Shown here: positions 1-6,639 of the stretch, piece by piece
Position numbering within the stretch: position 1 is the stretch's first letter
How the letters are laid out: every line of letters starts with the position of its first letter
Source: Deltaproteobacteria bacterium
Lineage (GTDB): Bacteria; Desulfobacterota; Desulfobacteria; Desulfobacterales; BuS5
Assembly: GCA_021157555.1 (NCBI GenBank)
Contig: JAGGWL010000042.1
Location: forward strand, 1-18,320
DNA length: 18,320 nucleotides
Reading direction: 5' to 3'
Position numbers and translations under genes: made by a program
The notes under the pieces: generated by a model
Seen by the model: the letters and a program-made list of their open reading frames with translations, nothing else
Database searches by the model: none
Told to the model about the DNA's origin: nothing

Positions 1-38
1 AGCCAGTAATATAAAAAAATCTTGCTTTTTTTGTTCAT
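1..38 (-). CDS. Possible 5' end of a further gene, cut by the window edge
   Basis: An ATG at 38-36 on the minus strand opens a frame that stays open for 12 codons to the window edge (MNKKSKIFLYYW). It lies 15 bp downstream of the ABC-F stop codon, with a weak GGA just before it. The start, lysines followed by hydrophobic and aromatic residues, would suit a small membrane protein. The fragment is too short to assign a family, and it may not be a gene. Confidence 0.3.
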   Translation of the reverse strand, partial: MNKKSKIFLYYW

Positions 39-53
39 GATTATATCCGGGGG

Positions 54-1910
54 TCACGATTGATCAATTTTTGCTTCCTCTTCCGCAAATGTATCTGTCA
101 ATTCCTCCAGTTCATCATAAAGAGAATCATTTTTTACGTTACAAGCATGAACCTCTTTGGACAGCTCTGCTATTTTCCCACCTTCATATTTATGAGATGC
201 ATCCATAATTTTTAAGTTTAGTTCACATAGTCTTTTTTCGCAACTCTCTATTTTTTGCTCAACTTTTTTTATCTTTTGTTTAAGCGGTTTCAACACCTGG
301 GAACGTTTAACTAAAAGCTCTGACCTTTTACGTTTTGATTTTTGTTTATTTTTTTGAGGGCATGTCTTTTTGGCATGCAATCCTTTGCTGCCCGATCCTT
401 GCTTTTTGGGACTCTCCTCCCATCCGATTTTATCAAGAAAGCTTTGATAAGACCCGTCAAAAAAATCAATAGACCCATTTCGAAATATGACCAATCGATC
501 GGCAAGAGCATGCAAAAACATCTCATTATGGGTAACCATTACAACAGCGCCATCAAAAGCATCTATCGCTGCCAGCAAGGCATCAGCCGATTCCATATCC
601 AGATGATTTGTGGGCTCATCAAGGAGTAACAGGTTAACCGGTGTTGCAAGAAGCTTGCACAGCATGACTCTGCTTTTTTCACCTCCTGACAGCACACTGA
701 TTTTTTTTAAAGCCTCATCTCCCCCGAACATCATGCCGCCGCAAATATTCCTGGCCATCTGTCTGTCAACATCAGGTTGAGACGACAAAACTTCTTCCTC
801 TACGGTATAGTTGTCATTAAGGCTTTTTACGTTTGTTTGTTCAAAAAAACCTTTTGATGCAGCCGCATTATATTTTATTTCACCCTTATCAGGCCGAAGA
901 GTACCACCTAATAGTTTAAGAAGAGTTGTTTTACCACGACCATTTTGTCCGACCACACATATTCTCTCTCTGGCACCTATTGTAATATCAAAATTGTTGA
1001 TAATGAAATCTTTTTTATCCTTATTTTTTTTATCATATGCAAATGAAATACCATGTGCGCTCATCAGATATTTACTTTTAAATGGCAGACTTCTGAATGA
1101 AAATTCAAGGTTATCCAGTTTTTCCAGTTTTTCTTTTTTTCCCATCCTGTTCAAGGCTTTGACTCTTGACTGCACAAGGTTTGCGAGTCTTGCCTTTGAT
1201 CTGAACCTGGTGATAAAAATTTGAACATCCTTTTTTCGTTTTTCATCATTAATGCGTGTTTTTTCGTATATTTCCTCATCCTGGGCTATTTGTTGATAAT
1301 ATTTTTCAGTATTGCCGACTATTTTATAAGCCTTGTGACGATGAATGCCAACAACATGAGTAACAATACTATCCATGAAATTTCTGTTGTGTGAGATCAG
1401 CATTAGTGCATGTGGCCAGTTATTAAGAAAATGCTCTACCCATCGAATAGATGTAATATCCAGATAATTGGTTGGCTCATCAAGGAGGAGAAGGTCGGGC
1501 TCGGAAAGAAGTGCTTTTGCAAGATTCAGGCGAACCTGAAAGCCACCCGAAAATTCTTCAGGGTGTCTGTTGAAATCATTTAAAGCGAAACCCAGTCCCG
1601 TCAAAATTTTTTCGATTTTCCACGACTGATCACGTTCATGCTCCGGCAGACCTTTTTTACCCTCTGCAAGTATGGAATCTTCTGTAAAGGTAAGCTGCTG
1701 CTGCACACATCCGATTCGATAATTTTTCGGAATTGTTATGGAACCGCTGTCAAAGTCTTCATCTCTCGTTATAAGTCTGAAAAGAGTGGTTTTGCCGTGG
1801 CCGTTTCTTCCAACAATACCGACTCTTTCCCTGGGATTTACCCTGAAAGTAATTTTATTAAAGAGTGTATGGCCTCCAAAGCTTTTGGAGATATTTTCTA
1901 TATTAATCAC
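54..1910 (-). CDS. ABC-F family ATP-binding protein with C-terminal coiled coil
   Basis: This is a soluble protein with two ABC ATPase domains and no membrane segments, so it belongs to the ABC-F group, whose members act on ribosomes rather than as transporters. Domain 1 has Walker A GRNGHGKT (34-41), signature SGGF (121-124) and Walker B LLLLDEPTNYLD (140-151). Domain 2 has Walker A GQNGRGKT (321-328), signature LSGGEKSR (407-414) and LLLLDEPTNHLD (427-438). The charged linker at about 205-275 is where the family carries its tRNA-interaction helices. After residue 500 comes a Lys-rich stretch and a coiled coil (about 530-618), as in Uup/YheS-like members. The length of 618 aa is normal. The start is GTG, chosen because the family N-terminus (INIENISKSFGG) begins there; no clear Shine-Dalgarno is visible. 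It is last in the fab run, 57 bp after fabF and beyond a palindrome. The subfamily and any antibiotic role are not determined. Confidence 0.9.
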   Translation of the reverse strand: MINIENISKSFGGHTLFNKITFRVNPRERVGIVGRNGHGKTTLFRLITRDEDFDSGSITIPKNYRIGCVQQQLTFTEDSILAEGKKGLPEHERDQSWKIEKILTGLGFALNDFNRHPEEFSGGFQVRLNLAKALLSEPDLLLLDEPTNYLDITSIRWVEHFLNNWPHALMLISHNRNFMDSIVTHVVGIHRHKAYKIVGNTEKYYQQIAQDEEIYEKTRINDEKRKKDVQIFITRFRSKARLANLVQSRVKALNRMGKKEKLEKLDNLEFSFRSLPFKSKYLMSAHGISFAYDKKNKDKKDFIINNFDITIGARERICVVGQNGRGKTTLLKLLGGTLRPDKGEIKYNAAASKGFFEQTNVKSLNDNYTVEEEVLSSQPDVDRQMARNICGGMMFGGDEALKKISVLSGGEKSRVMLCKLLATPVNLLLLDEPTNHLDMESADALLAAIDAFDGAVVMVTHNEMFLHALADRLVIFRNGSIDFFDGSYQSFLDKIGWEESPKKQGSGSKGLHAKKTCPQKNKQKSKRKRSELLVKRSQVLKPLKQKIKKVEQKIESCEKRLCELNLKIMDASHKYEGGKIAELSKEVHACNVKNDSLYDELEELTDTFAEEEAKIDQS

Positions 1911-1933
1911 GAGATAATATGTAATTTGTAATG

Positions 1934-1959
1934 CAGGGGTTCAAAATTTTGAACCCCTG
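1934..1959. repeat. Perfect 26-bp palindrome between fabF and the ABC-F gene
   Basis: Positions 1934-1946 (CAGGGGTTCAAAA) are the exact reverse complement of 1947-1959. The RNA would fold as an 11-bp stem with an AAUU loop. It begins about 8 bp past the fabF stop and ends about 23 bp before the ABC-F start in the minus-strand transcript. No U-run follows on either strand, so a classical intrinsic terminator is doubtful. An mRNA-stabilising or processing hairpin, or a partial terminator, is equally possible. Confidence 0.6.
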
Positions 1960-1967
1960 AGTTTCGT

Positions 1968-3206
1968 TCAGGAATATTTTTTTAAAATAAGGGTTGCGTT
2001 TGTTCCACCAAAACCAAATGAATTTGTCATTGCATAATCAATATTCATTTTACGCGCAATATGTGGCACATAGTCAAGGTTGCACTCATCTGATGGATTA
2101 TCAAGATTTATGGTTGGAGGAGCGATATTTTCATGAATCGACTTGGCTGTAAAAACTGCTTCAACACCTCCGCTGCCGCCAAGCAAATGGCCAGTCATTG
2201 ACTTGGTTGAGCTGACGGCTACTTTAAGAGCATCATCCTTAAAAACTTCTTTAATAGCCATTGTTTCATAAAGATCATTCAGCGGAGTTGACGTTCCGTG
2301 AGCATTAATATAATCTATTTTTTTATGTGATATACTGGCATTGGCAAGGGCTGCACGCATGCATCTTATGGCTCCCTCACCATTAGGGGCCGGCGCAGCC
2401 ATGTGATAACCATCGCCGCTCATCCCGTATCCGATGATTTCTGCATAAATGTGTGCACCTCTTTCAAGGGCGCCCTCAAGGGCTTCGAGTACAAGAATGC
2501 CGCTTCCTTCACCAACCACAAAACCATCACGGTCACGGTCAAAAGGCCGTGAAGCCTTATGAGGCTCATCATTACGGGTGGAAAGAGCTTTCATGGCATT
2601 AAATCCACCAATACAGCACGGGCTGATCACAGACTCTACGCCGCCTGTGATCATTGCATCTGCTGCACCTCTTACTATGGTATTGTATGCATCTCCCACC
2701 GCATGAGTACCGGCAGCACAGGCAGTTGCAACTGAAGAATTAGGACCTTTGGCACCAAAATAAATTGAGATCATCCCCGGTGCCATATTGCCTATTATCA
2801 TTGGGATAAAAAAAGGACTGATTCTTTTTGGCCCCTTTTTTCTTACAATGACGCTCGTTTCTTCTATCAAATTAAGTCCGCCGAGTCCGCATCCTGTTAT
2901 AATGCCGACTCTGTTTTCGTTTGAATCGTCTATCACCAGGCCGGAATCTTCAACGGCCATTCGGGTCGCTGCTATGGCATAGGCCAAAAATGGCTGCATC
3001 CGTTTAGCATCTTTTTTTTGCAAAAAATCTTCAGGGTGAAAATTTTTTACCTCTGCTGCAATTTTTGTTGCATAGGTTGAAGCATCAAATCTTGTTATTT
3101 CGCCAATTCCTGACTTTCCTGCACACAGAGCTGTCCATGTTTCATCAACGCCTATTCCCAAAGGGGTTACAAGCCCCACGCCAGTAATAACTACCCGTCT
3201 CTCCAA
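1968..3206 (-). CDS. fabF: Beta-ketoacyl-ACP synthase II
   Basis: Condensing enzyme of fatty acid elongation: it decarboxylates malonyl-ACP and adds two carbons to acyl-ACP in the cytoplasm. Numbering from the chosen start, the triad is Cys163 in TACAAGTHAVGDA, His303 in NAHGTSTPLND and His340 in MTGHLLGGSGG, with the conserved Lys335 just before. The C-terminal NSFGFGGTNA motif is present. The length of 412 aa is typical. There are two adjacent TTG codons (3209-3207 and 3206-3204) and no ATG. A strong AAGGAGG at 3219-3213 sits only 3 nt before the first TTG but 6 nt before the second, so I favour the second; the other start adds one residue. It lies 45-50 bp downstream of acpP and is certainly cotranscribed with it. 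Confidence 0.95.
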   Translation of the reverse strand: MERRVVITGVGLVTPLGIGVDETWTALCAGKSGIGEITRFDASTYATKIAAEVKNFHPEDFLQKKDAKRMQPFLAYAIAATRMAVEDSGLVIDDSNENRVGIITGCGLGGLNLIEETSVIVRKKGPKRISPFFIPMIIGNMAPGMISIYFGAKGPNSSVATACAAGTHAVGDAYNTIVRGAADAMITGGVESVISPCCIGGFNAMKALSTRNDEPHKASRPFDRDRDGFVVGEGSGILVLEALEGALERGAHIYAEIIGYGMSGDGYHMAAPAPNGEGAIRCMRAALANASISHKKIDYINAHGTSTPLNDLYETMAIKEVFKDDALKVAVSSTKSMTGHLLGGSGGVEAVFTAKSIHENIAPPTINLDNPSDECNLDYVPHIARKMNIDYAMTNSFGFGGTNATLILKKYS

Positions 3207-3254
3207 CAAAGGCCTCCTTGTTCTGATTTTTATCGGTTTAAATGATAAGAACCA

Positions 3255-3485
3255 TTATTCATTATTAGATATATAATCCATAGCATCCTGAACTGTGATC
3301 AATTTTTCTGCATCGTCATCCGAGATCTCTACATCGAATTCTTCTTCTATGGACATAATAAGTTCAACCAGATCAAGTGAGTCTGCTCCCAAATCATCAA
3401 CAAAAGATGCCGCAGGCACAACTTCCTGAAGTTCAACACTAAGTTTATCTGCTATTATTTTTTTTACTTGTTCAGTCACTGACAT
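3255..3485 (-). CDS. acpP: Acyl carrier protein
   Basis: Small acidic carrier that holds growing acyl chains on a 4'-phosphopantetheine arm. It has 76 residues with the diagnostic DLGADSLDLVEL motif at 31-42; Ser36 is the attachment site. Helix II and III acidic residues (EEEFDVEISDDDAEK) match the family. The ATG start is preceded by AAGGAG at 9 nt spacing. It sits between fabG and fabF, the most conserved arrangement of these three genes, with 15 bp separating it from fabG, and would serve both neighbours as substrate carrier. Confidence 0.97.
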   Translation of the reverse strand: MSVTEQVKKIIADKLSVELQEVVPAASFVDDLGADSLDLVELIMSIEEEFDVEISDDDAEKLITVQDAMDYISNNE

Positions 3486-3500
3486 TTAATATTACTCCTT

Positions 3501-4265
3501 TTAAATATACATTCCACCACTTATATGAATTACCTGGCCTGTAACATATGACGCTTTATCAGAGGCCAAAAAAAATACTATTTCCGCAACATCTTCGGGC
3601 TGTCCCGGACGTCCGAGAGGAATCTGGCTTAACATGGCCTCCCTGGCTTTGTCCGAAAGCGCAGCCGTCATATCCGTTTCAATAAAGCCGGGAGCTACTG
3701 CATTAACCGTAATTCCACGAGATGCAAGCTCTTTTGCGGCTGATTTTGTCAATCCTATTATTCCCGCCTTGGAGGCAACATAATTTGCCTGCCCCGGGTT
3801 ACCGATCACACCTACTACCGAGGCTATATTAACAATACGTCCATAACGGTTTTTCATCATTGCTCTGGCAGCGGCCTTAATACATAGAAATGCGCCTTTT
3901 AGATTTACATCCAATACTGCATCCCAGTCTTTTTCTTTCATCCTCACCAGCAGGCCGTCTCTGGTAATACCGGCATTATTGACCAAAACATCAATTTTTC
4001 CGGTTTTATCAAGGATTTTTTTAAAAAAAGCATCTACATCCTGTGCTGAGGCAACATTAACACTGCTGCTTTCGGCAGTTCCGCCTTTTGCACAAACAAG
4101 TTTTTCCGTTTCCGCAGCAGCGGCAGCTTCATCAGAATCATCACCTGGAGCATAATAGTTAAAATAGATTTCAGTACCCGGTTCAGCCATTGAAAGGCAG
4201 ATGGCGCGACCTATTCCCCTGGATGCCCCGGTTACTACTATTATTCGTTTATTACTATCTGCCAT
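3501..4265 (-). CDS. fabG: 3-oxoacyl-ACP reductase
   Basis: NADPH-dependent short-chain dehydrogenase/reductase that reduces beta-ketoacyl-ACP in each elongation round. Numbered from the first of two ATGs, it shows TGASRGIG (13-20, cofactor loop), NNAG (97-100) and the catalytic Ser150, Tyr163 and Lys167 (YVASK), and ends with the family SGGMYI. A short Ala/Asp-rich stretch, residues 41-54, follows the second strand. Two ATGs are adjacent (4268 and 4265); the GAGAGG element is 2 nt from the first and 5 nt from the second, so I chose the second. The first ATG overlaps the stop codon of the acyl-CoA dehydrogenase gene (TAATG), implying translational coupling. The enzyme could use CoA as well as ACP substrates; the location favours ACP. 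Confidence 0.93.
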   Translation of the reverse strand: MADSNKRIIVVTGASRGIGRAICLSMAEPGTEIYFNYYAPGDDSDEAAAAAETEKLVCAKGGTAESSSVNVASAQDVDAFFKKILDKTGKIDVLVNNAGITRDGLLVRMKEKDWDAVLDVNLKGAFLCIKAAARAMMKNRYGRIVNIASVVGVIGNPGQANYVASKAGIIGLTKSAAKELASRGITVNAVAPGFIETDMTAALSDKAREAMLSQIPLGRPGQPEDVAEIVFFLASDKASYVTGQVIHISGGMYI

Positions 4266-4267
4266 CA

Positions 4268-5935
4268 TTACCTCTCAAAAATAATATCAGCTACCTGGTC
4301 CATATCATTTATAATATTTTCACAACTCCCTGCAAGCTGATCATACGATACCTTTTCCATAAAACCGGTTTTAAAGGAATTGTCAAAATGCCCTGTTCCC
4401 ATGAGTATTTTACGTATACTTTCAGCAGTTATATCGGCTACTTCGTTTGCAAAAATTCGATTCATAACCCTGATTTTTTCAGCATCCGGATTCCCTTTTT
4501 TTGCAAGAGCAAATGCCTTGCGGGCAAAACTGATCCCTACTTCCACCAAAGTCATTAAATCAGCTAAAGTAAACATTATAAACTGTTTTCTGGTAAGTTT
4601 GTTCTCGTGGACGAGATTAACAAGCTCATTTAGCGCCCTGGCTGCAAGAGCATAATATTTACACCCCATTTCATCCATTTCAGCATCAAGTTTTTCCATT
4701 TCCAGAGCCATGTCGGTATAAAAAGCTCCTTTGGTTTTTCTTGTTTTTTTCCACCTGAATGTGCTGATTATGTTCTGCTGGATTTCACTGGTGCCTTCGT
4801 AGATACAAGTAACTTTTACATCCCTTTTAATTTTTTCAACTTCATATTCGCAGATATATCCATAACCACCAAGTGCCTGAATAGCATCCTCCGCAGTCTT
4901 GTTGGCTGTCTCAGTAGCAAACAGCTTGGCGATTGAGCCCTCCACATCAAGCCCTTCCTCTCCTGAATCACAACGCAAGCCGACTTCTTCCATATAGGCA
5001 TCCGCAGCCTCCATCCGAACCGCATTGGGAACAACAAATTTATGGGTGTAGCCCTGCTTCTCTGAAAGAGAAGAACCGAACTGAATCCTTTCTTTTGCAT
5101 AAGGAATCACGATATTCAAGGCGGCTTCGCCTGCTCCAAGAGCCATGGCCGCAACCATCAGTCTTGTATATCCAAAAACCTTGCCGGCCTGTTTCAGACC
5201 CTGCCCCGGAATTCCTCCTATGAGGTTCTCCACAGGAACAAAAACATCGGTAAATGATAATGGAGACGTATTGGACGCATGCAGTCCGTGTTTTTCCTCA
5301 CCCTTGCCCTGTACAAAACCTTTTGTGCCCTTTTCAACAATAAAAAAAGTGGGGCCTTCGGGAGTTTTAGCGAGAAGGGTAATAAAATCGGCATAACCGC
5401 CTGTGGAAATAAACTGTTTTGAACCGTTAATCCTGTATCCGGTGATTTCACCGTCCTCGTTCATTACAGAGTCAGCTTTAGTTTTTAATGCAGCCAGATT
5501 ACTGCCGGCTTCAGCCTCTGTAACCGCATACGCAACCATTGTGTTGCCTTCCGATATAGCCCCAAGCCATTTTTGTTTCTGCTCTTCTGTTCCTCCGACC
5601 AATAGTGGATCCGCACCAAGCTGAATCGCAAAAAAAGCAGTACTTACACCAAGGCATATTCTGGAGATGGCTCTGACAAGCGCACAGGAATCCCGAGCAC
5701 CGCCTCCCATACCACCATATTCTTCAGGTATAAAAAGAAGATGCAATCCAATGTCCGGCCCAAGCATTGTCCTGATGATTTCTTCCGGGAATGTATTATT
5801 TTTGTCAAATTCAAGAATAGTTTCCCTGGGAAGAAGCCGCTTTTTAATCTGATCTACGGTATCAATGACCATCTGCATGGAATCCTCGTCAAGACCTTTC
5901 AGATGACTGCTCCCTTCAAATTCAGTTGCTGACAT
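4268..5935 (-). CDS. Acyl-CoA dehydrogenase family flavoprotein, large form, in the fab cluster
   Basis: FAD-dependent alpha,beta-desaturase family. The first ~390 residues are the classic fold: the FAD/substrate region YAVTEAEAGSNLAALKTKA (136-154), an ISTGG strand at 176-180, the helical domain from about 250, and ALGGYGY (354-360). The presumed catalytic base is Glu380 in CIYEGTSEIQQNII, so the enzyme looks active. A further ~160 residues form a mostly helical C-terminal extension, as in larger members of the family; total length is 555 aa. The ATG is preceded by a G-rich AAGGGGGG about 12 nt upstream. The stop overlaps the first fabG start. Being first in a fabG-acpP-fabF run suggests a role in lipid synthesis or remodelling, or with ACP-bound substrates, rather than plain beta-oxidation; that is inference. 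No etfAB genes are in view. Confidence 0.9.
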   Translation of the reverse strand: MSATEFEGSSHLKGLDEDSMQMVIDTVDQIKKRLLPRETILEFDKNNTFPEEIIRTMLGPDIGLHLLFIPEEYGGMGGGARDSCALVRAISRICLGVSTAFFAIQLGADPLLVGGTEEQKQKWLGAISEGNTMVAYAVTEAEAGSNLAALKTKADSVMNEDGEITGYRINGSKQFISTGGYADFITLLAKTPEGPTFFIVEKGTKGFVQGKGEEKHGLHASNTSPLSFTDVFVPVENLIGGIPGQGLKQAGKVFGYTRLMVAAMALGAGEAALNIVIPYAKERIQFGSSLSEKQGYTHKFVVPNAVRMEAADAYMEEVGLRCDSGEEGLDVEGSIAKLFATETANKTAEDAIQALGGYGYICEYEVEKIKRDVKVTCIYEGTSEIQQNIISTFRWKKTRKTKGAFYTDMALEMEKLDAEMDEMGCKYYALAARALNELVNLVHENKLTRKQFIMFTLADLMTLVEVGISFARKAFALAKKGNPDAEKIRVMNRIFANEVADITAESIRKILMGTGHFDNSFKTGFMEKVSYDQLAGSCENIINDMDQVADIIFER

Positions 5936-5965
5936 ATATTAACATCCCCCCTTAATTTTTTTATT

Positions 5966-6068
5966 ATAGGCTTTAATATAAAGATTTTGAGTGCGTTATC
6001 GGTCGTCGGAGTATTACAATACGCCTTCTTCCCTCTGGCCTTCCCAAAATCATTATCTTAAAGCCTAT
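5966..6068. repeat. MITE-like element with 24-bp terminal inverted repeats
   Basis: Positions 5966-5989 and 6045-6068 are inverted copies matching at 22 of 24 bases, including an 11-bp perfect outer end (ATAGGCTTTAA against TTAAAGCCTAT). The ~55-bp interior is GC-richer than its surroundings and contains a nested palindrome at 6008-6025 (GGAGTATT / AATACGCC, one mismatch). It has no coding capacity, and I saw no clear target-site duplication. It fills most of the gap between the rpmF stop and the dehydrogenase start, so the transcript would carry a long hairpin there. A second copy is not visible in this window. Confidence 0.65.
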
Positions 6069-6088
6069 TGTATTCCTGATAATTACTA

Positions 6089-6268
6089 TTATTCTTCAGT
6101 CTCTATAACATCACGTCCCTTATATGTACCGCATGCAGGGCATACATGATGCGGTAATTTTGCCTCGCCGCAATTAGGGCAGGTCATGACCTCGGAACCA
6201 TCAATTTTTTGATGGGTTCTCCGCATATTACGTTTTGACTTGGATGTTTTACGTTTTGGTACTGGCAT
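6089..6268 (-). CDS. rpmF: 50S ribosomal protein L32
   Basis: Small structural protein of the large ribosomal subunit. The 59-residue sequence starts MPVPKRKTSKSKRNMRRTHQ, the standard L32 N-terminus, and has a zinc-ribbon with Cys30, Cys33, Cys43 and Cys46 (CPNC, CPAC). I chose the internal ATG at 6268-6266 over one six codons upstream because it restores the family N-terminus and has GGGAG about 8 nt before it. It is first in the minus-strand run, after a good promoter. Linkage of rpmF to fatty acid genes is a well-known bacterial arrangement that ties membrane synthesis to growth. Confidence 0.96.
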   Translation of the reverse strand: MPVPKRKTSKSKRNMRRTHQKIDGSEVMTCPNCGEAKLPHHVCPACGTYKGRDVIETEE

Positions 6269-6339
6269 AAGTAATCTCCCAACCAATTGTTTTATTTATT
6301 AAAATATTAATCATTACTTTTCTGCAACGATTATTTCTA

Positions 6340-6368
6340 CTAGTAAATAAATAATAAAAATTTGTCAA
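6340..6368 (-). promoter_or_regulatory. Sigma70-like promoter for rpmF and the downstream fab genes
   Basis: On the minus strand a perfect -35 TTGACA (6368-6363) is followed after 17 bp by TACTAG (6345-6340), a weak -10 in an AT-rich setting. It lies about 70 bp upstream of the rpmF start. The -35 and spacing are strong; the -10 matches only three of six consensus bases. Confidence 0.5.
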
Positions 6369-6486
6369 GATTTTTTTATATCTTAGACCACTTGTCATAT
6401 TTTTATTTATATGTTATCGATGCTGTCATTATCTAAGTAATAATAAGTATAAGGTATAACTCTTTTAATTTATTAATATTCCTAAA

Positions 6487-6525
6487 GAAAATTTTTACAA
6501 GCAGGAAGTGGCATGCAAAATTTTC
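6487..6525 (+). repeat. Inverted repeat enclosing a Shine-Dalgarno and ATG upstream of gltX
   Basis: GAAAATTTT (6487-6495) and AAAATTTTC (6517-6525) are exact inverse copies separated by 21 bp. The loop contains AGGAAG and the ATG of the possible leader ORF at 6513. If transcribed towards gltX, the AU-rich hairpin could hide or expose that start. The stem is AU-only apart from its closing pair, so it is thermodynamically weak. Confidence 0.35.
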
Positions 6526-6584
6526 AGAAAGTCGGCTTAAGGAAATTATTACAAAAAACAAAAACTTTGTATAAACTATTTTAA
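6513..6584 (+). CDS. Possible 23-residue basic leader peptide upstream of gltX
   Basis: An ATG at 6513-6515 preceded by AGGAAG opens a 23-codon frame ending in TAA at 6582-6584, 55 bp before gltX. The peptide is basic and Leu/Lys-rich (it starts MQNFQKVGLRKLL), with five Lys, one Arg and no acidic residues. No run of Glu codons is present, so a simple charged-tRNA attenuation scheme is not supported. It could be a regulatory leader, a chance ORF or part of the untranslated region. I do not recognise it. Confidence 0.2.
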   Translation: MQNFQKVGLRKLLQKTKTLYKLF

Positions 6585-6639
6585 TTTTTACTAATTACTA
6601 ATACTATATATGCACACATGAGTAAAAGGATAATATACA

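Larger units (their letters stand above)
6287..6639. other. Divergent AT-rich intergenic region between rpmF and gltX
   Basis: This ~370-bp region separates two outward-facing genes. It holds the rpmF promoter (6340-6368) and, for gltX, only a weak candidate: TTGTCA at 6392-6397, 17 bp, then TATCGA at 6415-6420. It also holds an inverted repeat (6487-6495 with 6517-6525) around a possible leader ORF at 6513-6584. An AAGAT/ATCTT inverted pair (6367-6371 with 6380-6384) abuts the rpmF -35. I see no tRNA, riboswitch or other known RNA in it. Confidence 0.6.

Noticed and set aside
811..1224. 137-codon plus-strand frame inside the ABC-F gene
   Set aside because: It lies antisense to a clear ABC-F coding sequence with all motifs intact and shows no recognisable domain; low-complexity Ser/Phe/Leu content reflects the opposite strand.
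4190..5852. Several 60-120 codon plus-strand frames across fabG and the acyl-CoA dehydrogenase
   Set aside because: All are antisense to well-supported genes, with no ribosome sites or family features.
5966..6068. Inverted-repeat element as an intrinsic terminator after rpmF
   Set aside because: In the minus-strand direction the hairpin is followed by an A-rich stretch, not a U-run, so terminator function is not supported.
6269..6286. Six-codon extension of L32
   Set aside because: L32 proteins begin MPVPKRK, and the GGGAG ribosome site lies inside the extension, placed for the internal ATG.
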